NCBI GenBank assembly: GCA_030609865.1 | Contig: JAUWSZ010000218.1 | Coordinates: 1-5,525 of the forward strand | Origin: a bacterium | GTDB lineage: Bacteria > Desulfobacterota > DSWW01 | Direction of reading: 5' to 3' | Length of the DNA stretch: 5,525 nt | Part shown: in pieces, positions 5,525 through 5,525 of the stretch | Position numbering within the stretch: the first letter of the stretch is position 1 | Layout: each line of letters starts with the position of its first letter | The notes under the pieces: model-generated | Seen by the model: the letters and a program-made list of their open reading frames with translations, nothing else | Told to the model about the DNA's origin: nothing | The model's database searches: none | Program-made: the position numbers and the translations under genes

Positions 5525-5525
5525 C

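Overview
The window looks like chromosomal DNA of a moderately GC-rich bacterium. It holds one five-gene catabolic operon on the minus strand and the broken or frameshifted 5' part of an insertion-sequence gene beside it. Thiolase-like proteins paired with DUF35 zinc-ribbon/OB-fold partners, next to a class I CoA-transferase-like protein, are typical of anaerobes that degrade aromatic, alicyclic or steroid-like acids through CoA thioesters (Desulfobacterota and relatives, for example). This taxonomic guess is inference. There is no rRNA, tRNA or marker gene to confirm it.

Layout, left to right. Positions 1-695 (minus) carry a transposase-like gene in two reading frames that meet at a run of nine A's (minus strand, 295-287). 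The gene continues off the left edge. Positions 696-1128 hold no gene: an inverted repeat that could belong to the IS end (788-831), an AT-richer patch with an imperfect direct repeat (926-965), and no convincing terminator. From 1129 to the right edge a tightly packed operon is read right to left: CoA-transferase-B-like protein (5524-4472, 5' end cut by the window) -> DUF35 protein B (4427-3966) -> thiolase-like protein 1 (3949-2798) -> thiolase-like protein 2 (2784-1624) -> DUF35 protein A (1611-1129). Gaps are 44, 16, 13 and 12 nt, each downstream gene has a strong Shine-Dalgarno (SD) sequence, and two stop codons lie within or against the next SD. The operon promoter must lie beyond position 5525.

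How the genes may work together. Each thiolase-like protein sits beside one DUF35 protein, in mirror order (DUF35-thiolase-thiolase-DUF35), suggesting two two-subunit enzymes or one mixed complex. Known precedents are the BbsA/BbsB benzoylsuccinyl-CoA thiolase and the Ltp2/ChsH2 steroid side-chain retro-aldolase. The most notable point is that all three catalytic-fold proteins appear to lack the covalent nucleophile of their parent family. The CoA-transferase-like protein has Tyr115 where glutaconate CoA-transferase has its catalytic Glu, thiolase-like protein 1 has Glu81 where thiolases have the nucleophilic Cys, and thiolase-like protein 2 has Gly85 there and Asn332 in place of the GHP-motif His. 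I infer that the operon encodes C-C bond cleaving chemistry on CoA thioesters (ring hydrolysis in the style of IpdAB, and retro-aldol or retro-Claisen cleavage) rather than textbook CoA transfer and thiolysis. The substrate cannot be read from this window.
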